21,476 nt of DNA from Candidatus Falkowiibacteriota bacterium. GTDB lineage: Bacteria; Patescibacteriota; Patescibacteriia; Patescibacteriales; UBA12465. This document shows, in pieces, positions 16,853 through 21,476 of this stretch. The DNA is taken from NCBI GenBank assembly GCA_903937325.1, contig CAIZYV010000070.1, positions 1-21,476 on the forward strand, in the 5' to 3' direction. Each line of letters starts with the position of its first letter. Positions within the stretch are counted from its first letter, which is position 1. The translations under genes were made by a program, and so were the position numbers. The notes under the pieces are model-generated. The model had not been told where the DNA came from, did no database searches, and saw nothing but the letters and a program-made list of their open reading frames with translations.

Positions 16853-16881
16853 AGTATAAAGAAAAAATCAGCTTTTTTCAA
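16853..16881 (-). promoter_or_regulatory. Sigma-70-type promoter of the xth-leuS-rsmA operon
   Basis: On the minus strand TTGAAA (16876-16881) is followed by exactly 17 bases and TATACT (16853-16858), five of six consensus bases in each box. The start site would lie about 75 bases before the xth ATG. Confidence 0.6.
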
Positions 16882-16889
16882 TCAAATAT

Positions 16890-17642
16890 ATGGGCATCGA
16901 CGAGCGCGTACAATATCTAGAAATGAAAGCAAGACACCAAAAAAAATTACGACCTTGGTATAAAAAACCGGCAGGGATAATTTTAATCATCTTTATAGTC
17001 TTTATTGTCTCGGCTGCGATAGTAGCGTCAATTTATATTTTTAAACAAGTTAAAATAATTCAAACTAAGCAAGGAGCGGAAGCACAAACGGCCGAAATTG
17101 CCAAAATAACTGCCGCCATCGATGGTCGCGGTGAAAATTATAGTATCGGACCGATAAACGCCAAAGTAAAAATCGTGATATTTTCCGATTATGCCTGCCC
17201 TTATTGCCAACAAGCCGCGCCGGTTGTTCGCAATCTCGCCGCCAAATACGGAGACAAAATTAGAATTACTTTCCGTGATTACCCTTTACACGAAAATTCA
17301 GTGGAATTGGCTTTAGCCGGTAATTGCGCTGGTGAACAAGGAAAATTCTGGGAAATGAACGATTTGCTCTTTGAAAAGCAAGATGATACCGGCATTTTGC
17401 AGGGTCAAGCCCTGAAAACCGTGTTAAACGGTCTAACGACAGAGCTGAAGCTTGATGAAGAAAAATTCAATACTTGTTTGGATAATAAAACTTATCTTTA
17501 CCGCTTAAACGACGATTTTGCCGATGCCGAACTACTTGGCCTAGCCGGCACGCCCAGCTGGTTTATAAATCGCTATAAAATAACCGGTTTCTATCCGGAA
17601 GAAAATTTTATTAACATGATTGACGGCCTTTTAGCTCAATAA
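16890..17642 (+). CDS. Membrane-anchored DsbA-like thiol:disulfide oxidoreductase
   Basis: A thioredoxin-fold protein predicted to face outside and introduce or exchange disulfides in exported proteins. The 250-aa product has a basic, hydrophilic first 27 residues, one membrane helix at about 28-51, a short linker, then the DsbA-type domain. The active site is CPYC at 103-106 within IFSDYACPYCQQAAP. The cis-proline loop is GTPSWFIN with proline 222. A helical insert lies between them (residues about 140-205). This matches the DsbA/BdbD family (thioredoxin_4). It is the first gene of a plus-strand operon, 12 bases before porG. Its presence fits the cysteine-rich exported proteins in this window. 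There is no cytochrome-like or DsbB/VKOR partner in view. The ATG at 16890 lies far enough upstream to give a complete anchor; there is no Shine-Dalgarno sequence. Confidence 0.88.
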   Translation: MGIDERVQYLEMKARHQKKLRPWYKKPAGIILIIFIVFIVSAAIVASIYIFKQVKIIQTKQGAEAQTAEIAKITAAIDGRGENYSIGPINAKVKIVIFSDYACPYCQQAAPVVRNLAAKYGDKIRITFRDYPLHENSVELALAGNCAGEQGKFWEMNDLLFEKQDDTGILQGQALKTVLNGLTTELKLDEEKFNTCLDNKTYLYRLNDDFADAELLGLAGTPSWFINRYKITGFYPEENFINMIDGLLAQ

Positions 17643-17654
17643 AAAAGCGAAAAT

Positions 17655-18224
17655 ATGATGACCCAGATAAGAGTACATGGACGTGGCGGGCAAGGAGTAG
17701 TCACTGCCGCCGAATTAATCGCTCTCGCTGCCTTTCAAGATGGCTTATATGCGCAGGCCTTCCCTTCTTTTGGTGTCGAAAGGAGCGGCGCTCCCATTCA
17801 AGCTTTCGCACGCTTGAGTAAAGAACCGATTATCACTCGCGAACAAGTTTATCGCCCAGATGTTTTAATTATTCAGGACGAAAGTTTGCTATCTGAGCCG
17901 GAAATTTTAGACGGTGTCTCAGCTACTACCATTTTAATTATCAATAGTGAAGAAAGTCCGACAATAATTAGTAATAAAATAAGAAAAAAAATAAGCGCGG
18001 CCAATATCGCCTGCAGCCCAGCAACAGCGATTGCCCTGCGTTTATTGGGTAAAAATCTAGTTAATACCGTTATTTTAGGCACTTTTACTCATAGCACTAA
18101 TCTAATCACCATAAAGTCACTCGTCGCAGCCATTAATAAAAAATTTCAAAGCAAAGGCCAGGCAATTATCGAAAAAAATAAGGCCGCTGTTTTTGAAGCT
18201 TATCAATATGCTAACAAAGAATAA
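17655..18224 (+). CDS. porG: 2-oxoacid:ferredoxin oxidoreductase, gamma subunit
   Basis: The gamma subunit of the four-subunit pyruvate/2-oxoacid:ferredoxin oxidoreductase, which converts a 2-oxoacid and CoA to acyl-CoA, CO2 and reduced ferredoxin. The 189-aa protein has the family start IRVHGRGGQGVVTAAELIA, with the glycine-rich loop at residues 9-14, and the SFGVERSGAPIQAF segment, both typical of PorG/VorG. Length is normal (about 180-190). It begins with two consecutive ATG codons; the first is used here. It lies 12 bases after the DsbA-like gene and overlaps the start of porD by 17 bases, so translation is probably coupled. Substrate (pyruvate or branched-chain 2-oxoacids) cannot be settled from sequence alone. 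Confidence 0.92.
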   Translation: MMTQIRVHGRGGQGVVTAAELIALAAFQDGLYAQAFPSFGVERSGAPIQAFARLSKEPIITREQVYRPDVLIIQDESLLSEPEILDGVSATTILIINSEESPTIISNKIRKKISAANIACSPATAIALRLLGKNLVNTVILGTFTHSTNLITIKSLVAAINKKFQSKGQAIIEKNKAAVFEAYQYANKE

Positions 18225-18489
18225 AAAAGCAATACGTCCCTTAGCCGCGGCCGCTTCAGCCTTAAATAATAAGACCGGATCATGGCGCACCCATAAACCG
18301 ATAATCGATCCAAAAATATGCGTCGGCTGTTCGCTTTGCGCAAAATTATGCCCAGATGCCTGCATCGCCATGTCTCCCGACGAAAACGGTAAAATGAAAG
18401 CTTTGGTTGATTATGATTATTGCAAAGGCTGTGGTGTCTGCGCTGCCGAATGTCCAGTTAAAGCAATTATGATGGCGAAAGATTATTAA
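18208..18489 (+). CDS. porD: 2-oxoacid:ferredoxin oxidoreductase, delta (ferredoxin-like) subunit
   Basis: The electron-transfer subunit of the complex. The ATG at 18208 is chosen; an in-frame TTG five codons earlier is less likely. In the 93-aa protein two [4Fe-4S] motifs of the C-x2-C-x2-C-x3-C-P type are complete: cysteines 38, 41, 44, 48 and cysteines 72, 75, 78, 82. The preceding GSWRTHKPIIDPKICVGC segment is the usual PorD lead-in. The gene overlaps porG by 17 bases and porA follows after 43 bases, matching the G-D-A-B order known from Thermotoga and archaea. Confidence 0.92.
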   Translation: MLTKNKKAIRPLAAAASALNNKTGSWRTHKPIIDPKICVGCSLCAKLCPDACIAMSPDENGKMKALVDYDYCKGCGVCAAECPVKAIMMAKDY

Positions 18490-18532
18490 AGACCACGGGC
18501 CCTCCTCAATAAAAAATATTCTGTAATTAAGT

Positions 18533-19690
18533 ATGAAGAAAAAAAATAAAACTCAATTCCTCGAAGGCGCCCGCGCTATCGCTTTAACCGTGGCTAATAT
18601 AGAGCCAGCCGTAGTTTCCGCTTATCCTATCACGCCGCAAACTCATATTGTCGAAGACTTAGCTCGTTTTAAAACGGAAGGAAAAGTTACTTATGAATAT
18701 TTACTGGCTGAAAGCGAATTCGCCGCCGCTTCGATTATTGTTGGCGCCAGTGCGGCCGGAGCAAGAACTTATAGCGCTACTAGCTCCCAAGGATTACTAC
18801 TCATGATTGAAGTTTTATACAATGCCGCTGGCTTAAGATTACCCTTAGTGATGACAGTCGCTAATCGCGCCGTTGGTGCACCAATTAATATTTGGAACGA
18901 TCACAGCGATGCGATGGCGATGCGTGATGCTGGCTGGATGATGTTATTTGCCGAAAATCACCAAGAAGCAGTCGACCTGCATCTCATCGCTTATAAATTA
19001 GCAGAAAGCTTAAATATCCCCGTCGCTATTAACGTTGACGGCTTTATTCTCACTCATTCATACGAAAACGTCATTATACCTGAGAAAAAACAAATAAAAA
19101 AATTCCTACCAGACTATAAGCCAGCGATTGGCACTTATCTTAACCCCCTCAAACCAATTACTCTCGGCGGTTTTTTTACACCAGCTCATTATTGGCTGGA
19201 AAAGAAACGCTTAGATGAAGATTTGAAAACGGCCGATAAAAAAATCAGCAGTGCTTACAGCGATTGGAAAAAAATCCTACCCTCGCCGATAGCTATAAAA
19301 GCGCGCTTCGATAACGGCTTGATTGAATATTGCGGTCCAAAAAATCCAGAAACGATTATTATAGCCATGGGCTCTATCGCCGGCACAATTAAAGAAACTT
19401 TAAAAACAGAAAAAAAGACCGGCCTCCTAAAAATACGCAGTTATCGACCCTTCCCTGCTAAAGAAATACGCTTGATCGCCAAACGCAGCCGCCATATCGC
19501 CGTGGTTGAAAAAGCAATGTCGAGCGGTGCGAGTGGCCCTTTATACACTGACGTTTTAGCTTCTGTATCGTCCGGCACTGGACAGATTTTTAGCAATCAC
19601 ATCGTCGGTTTAGGCGGCCGTGATATTAGCGTCGAAATGATTCGTAAAATTATTAAATCCGCGAAAAAATCCGGATATAAAGTTTGGTAA
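18533..19690 (+). CDS. porA: 2-oxoacid:ferredoxin oxidoreductase, alpha subunit
   Basis: The alpha subunit carries the pyrimidine-binding side of the thiamine diphosphate site and the C-terminal transketolase-like domain. The 385-aa protein shows SAYPITPQTHIVEDLARF-type sequence at residues 29-46, LLAESEFAAAS with the conserved glutamates, SATSSQGLLLM, and APINIWNDHSDAM, all characteristic of PorA/VorA. The C-terminal part has the expected IIIAMGSIAGTIKE and LLKIRSYRPFP segments, and the length is normal. It starts 43 bases after porD; the gap has a short GGGCCC palindrome but no clear promoter or terminator. The next gene starts two bases after its stop, and that gene is a pilin-like protein, not porB. 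Confidence 0.93.
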   Translation: MKKKNKTQFLEGARAIALTVANIEPAVVSAYPITPQTHIVEDLARFKTEGKVTYEYLLAESEFAAASIIVGASAAGARTYSATSSQGLLLMIEVLYNAAGLRLPLVMTVANRAVGAPINIWNDHSDAMAMRDAGWMMLFAENHQEAVDLHLIAYKLAESLNIPVAINVDGFILTHSYENVIIPEKKQIKKFLPDYKPAIGTYLNPLKPITLGGFFTPAHYWLEKKRLDEDLKTADKKISSAYSDWKKILPSPIAIKARFDNGLIEYCGPKNPETIIIAMGSIAGTIKETLKTEKKTGLLKIRSYRPFPAKEIRLIAKRSRHIAVVEKAMSSGASGPLYTDVLASVSSGTGQIFSNHIVGLGGRDISVEMIRKIIKSAKKSGYKVW

Positions 19691-19692
19691 AT

Positions 19693-20751
19693 ATGAAAAG
19701 ACAAAAAATATCAACTTGGCTCGGATCGATTTTACTGGCCTTATCCGCTTTCGCCTTCATCAATCTTGTGCCAGTACAGGCGACCGACTGGCTTGGGCTT
19801 CCTAGCGTCGAGGATCCAATTGTTTTCGAACCACAAGTAGGTTTACCCGGCTTAGCCGATAAAGATGGAAAAAATACGACTCTTAGTTCAGGCAGTACAG
19901 GTTATATTGGCCTGATGGTTAAAGGGATTTATGACTATGGCTTAAGTATCGTCGGTATTTTAGCGGCTATTGTTCTAATGGCCGGCGGCGTCATTTGGCT
20001 TACTTCCGGTGGCGATGCTTCTAAAATAACGCAAGCCAAAGATTTAATTCTCGGCAGTATTGTCGGCATCATGCTTTTATTCGGCGCCTGGTTAATTTTA
20101 AAAACAATCAATCCTAATTTAGTGGAATTTACAATTAGCCCGGTAAAGAGAATAGAGCCAATAAATTTTTGTTGTGACGGCGATATAGGCAATGTTCAAA
20201 TGATAGTTAATTCAGACGGCGCGACTGAGTGCCCAGCCCAATCCAGCCAATGTCAAAAAGGCACGGTATGCATCCGCAAAGGCTCCGAAAGTGCTTTTAA
20301 ATGCTTTGATGAGAGAAATACAAAATGCTGTGAATTTAGATACAACAATACTTTAATGTGTGATTCAGTTAATATAAATGCTGATTGCAGTGCAGATTCA
20401 GAATGGTCTAAAACAATTATTAAAAATCGTTATTGTGAACCAATAACTACTATTCTTACAGACTCCTGTGCGGACCCCTGTGCCGGAAAAGATGACGGCG
20501 ATAGCGTCGGGGGTAATAATAATAACGGCTGGGTAATGCGTACTTGCTACAGTGAACAAATTGTTTATGGTAAGGGTTGGGTTGGTGATCCCTGCGGAAA
20601 TAGAGGCGGAAGTAAATGCTACAAAAAGGGAGCAGGCCTAGATGAAAACGGTAACTGCGATAAAATAAATAATATTGAATTATTCGGAGATAGCGGTGGC
20701 AGAACATGCGGCCAAGGATTAAAGTGTTGCAATATTTCTCCAGCCATCTAA
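19693..20751 (+). CDS. VirB2/TrbC-like pilin with a long cysteine-rich extracellular domain
   Basis: The ATG at 19693 is chosen over an in-frame TTG inside the end of porA, giving 352 aa. Residues 1-30 form a signal peptide ending VQA. A linker of about 50 residues follows, then two hydrophobic helices at about 83-104 (IVLMAGGVIWLTSGG) and 117-137 (ILGSIVGIMLLFGAWLILK), the arrangement of VirB2/TrbC type IV secretion pilins. TINPNLVEF follows. From residue 160 to the end the protein is cysteine-rich: I count 20 cysteines in 193 residues, including three CC pairs and a closing GLKCC. Ordinary VirB2 is about 100-130 aa, so this is a pilin-like base fused to a large disulfide domain. It is inserted between porA (2-base gap) and porB (9-base gap). 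A role in a type IV secretion-like surface structure is inference from the helix pair. Confidence 0.82.
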   Translation: MKRQKISTWLGSILLALSAFAFINLVPVQATDWLGLPSVEDPIVFEPQVGLPGLADKDGKNTTLSSGSTGYIGLMVKGIYDYGLSIVGILAAIVLMAGGVIWLTSGGDASKITQAKDLILGSIVGIMLLFGAWLILKTINPNLVEFTISPVKRIEPINFCCDGDIGNVQMIVNSDGATECPAQSSQCQKGTVCIRKGSESAFKCFDERNTKCCEFRYNNTLMCDSVNINADCSADSEWSKTIIKNRYCEPITTILTDSCADPCAGKDDGDSVGGNNNNGWVMRTCYSEQIVYGKGWVGDPCGNRGGSKCYKKGAGLDENGNCDKINNIELFGDSGGRTCGQGLKCCNISPAI

Positions 20752-20760
20752 AACATATTT

Positions 20761-21476
20761 ATGAATACAGAAAAATATAATAATAATTTTCTCACTCCCG
20801 GCCACAATGCCTGTGCCGGCTGTGGTCAATTAAGCGCGGTCCAGGCTGTTATGCGCGGTTTAGATAAAGATACTATTTTGATTAATGCGACTGGTTGCTT
20901 AGAAGTTACCACAACAGCTCATCCCCAAAGCGCTTGGAATTTACCCTGGATTCATTCTCTGTTTGAAAATGCCGCTGCCGTCGCGAGTGGCGTCAAAGCG
21001 GCTTTAAATAATAAAAAGAAAAAAACAAAAGTCGTCATCCAGGCCGGAGATGGCGGTACTTACGATATTGGGCTCGGACTCATCAGCGGACTCTGGGAAA
21101 GAGGCGAGGAAGTCGTTTATATTTGTTATGACACCGAGGCTTATTCTAATACCGGCATTCAAGCTTCCGGCTCGACTCCCTGGGGAGCAGACACTGTCAC
21201 CACGCCAAGTAGCGAAAATAATACCGGTGCTAAACAAACAAAAAAAGACATGATTAGTATTGCCTTGGCTCACAGGCTCAACTACATTGCTCAAGGCACT
21301 GCCGCTTTTCCCGATGATCTAACAAACAAAGTTAAAAAAGCACTTGCCTCATCAGGGCCCTCTTATATTCAAGTACTTGCTCCCTGTACGCCTGGTTGGA
21401 AAATAAAAAGTGATGAAACGATTAAAGCAGCTCGTTTAGCCGTGCAAAGCGGCCTTTATCCGCTGCTTGAATATAC
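20761..21476 (+). CDS. porB: 2-oxoacid:ferredoxin oxidoreductase, beta subunit (partial, C-terminus off right edge)
   Basis: I translated this myself from the ATG at 20761; 238 codons are open to the edge. The beta subunit binds the diphosphate end of thiamine diphosphate and one [4Fe-4S] cluster. Cluster ligands are visible: C18 and C21 in HNACAGCGQ, C46 in NATGCLEV, and C209 in APCTPGW. The thiamine motif runs from AGDGGTYDIGLG (about residue 96) to DTEAYSNTGIQASGSTPWGA. Family proteins are usually about 290-310 aa, so roughly a quarter is missing. It completes the porGDAB set but is separated from porA by the pilin-like gene. The leader is A/T-rich without a Shine-Dalgarno sequence. Confidence 0.92.
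   Translation, partial: MNTEKYNNNFLTPGHNACAGCGQLSAVQAVMRGLDKDTILINATGCLEVTTTAHPQSAWNLPWIHSLFENAAAVASGVKAALNNKKKKTKVVIQAGDGGTYDIGLGLISGLWERGEEVVYICYDTEAYSNTGIQASGSTPWGADTVTTPSSENNTGAKQTKKDMISIALAHRLNYIAQGTAAFPDDLTNKVKKALASSGPSYIQVLAPCTPGWKIKSDETIKAARLAVQSGLYPLLEY

Noticed and set aside
16861..16879. A/T hairpin (GAAAAAA, 5-base loop, TTTTTTC) upstream of the DsbA-like gene as an attenuator
   Set aside because: The stem is almost entirely A-T and overlaps the spacer and -35 box of the opposing xth promoter, which explains the sequence better.
18490..18532. GGGCCC palindrome between porD and porA as a terminator or operator
   Set aside because: It is only six bases with no T run and no extended dyad, in the middle of a functional operon.
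20456..20707. Minus-strand 83-codon ORF rich in Y, R and H
   Set aside because: It is an antisense shadow of the cysteine-rich tail of the pilin-like gene; the composition is an artefact of the reverse complement.
1..21476. Alternative genetic code (TGA read as glycine, as in Gracilibacteria/Absconditabacteria)
   Set aside because: All recognised genes are full length under the standard bacterial code with no internal TGA, and the lipoprotein gene ends with TGA.
1..21476. CRISPR array, tRNA, rRNA, insertion sequence or prophage
   Set aside because: No regularly spaced DNA repeats, no cloverleaf with a GTTC-type arm in the gaps, no transposase or integrase frames and no terminal inverted repeats were seen.

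Overview
The window looks like a fragment of a Candidate Phyla Radiation (Patescibacteria) genome, probably Parcubacteria-like. The reasons are: a VirB2/TrbC-like two-helix pilin of the type that recurs in these genomes, a VirB6-like membrane protein with a signal peptide, a very large cysteine-rich exported protein, and almost no Shine-Dalgarno sequences. The taxon is inferred from remembered protein families, not from a search. TGA is used as a stop, so the glycine-TGA code of Gracilibacteria/Absconditabacteria is not in use.

Layout. (1) 1-1293, minus strand: a two-gene membrane operon, a 192-aa two-helix protein followed by a VirB6-like protein that runs off the left edge. (2) 1495-3153, plus: gltX, a long clostridial-type glutamyl-tRNA synthetase. 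It converges on a small minus-strand lipoprotein gene (3255-3686), with back-to-back terminators between them. (3) 3785-16771, minus: a long gene train in the order exodeoxyribonuclease III, leuS, rsmA, a membrane-anchored protein with calcium-binding-type repeats, then one 8.2-kb gene for a 2730-aa exported protein with about 110 cysteines. The last two genes probably have their own promoter at the end of rsmA. (4) 16890-21476, plus: a membrane-anchored DsbA-like oxidoreductase, porG, porD, porA, a VirB2-like pilin with a 20-cysteine tail, and porB (cut by the right edge).

How it may fit together. The por genes encode a four-subunit 2-oxoacid:ferredoxin oxidoreductase, and gltX, leuS, rsmA and xth are housekeeping genes. 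Interleaved with them is an envelope set: VirB6-like channel, VirB2-like cysteine-rich pilin, giant cysteine-rich surface protein, calcium-repeat partner and DsbA-like thiol oxidase. My main hypothesis is that these form one disulfide-dependent surface apparatus related to type IV secretion, whose genes are scattered among housekeeping operons. The individual families are recognisable; the idea that they work together is inference.

No tRNA, rRNA, CRISPR array, insertion sequence or phage gene was seen. No stretch above 300 bases lacks a gene; the longest gap (1294-1494) holds a candidate promoter and nothing else I can support.
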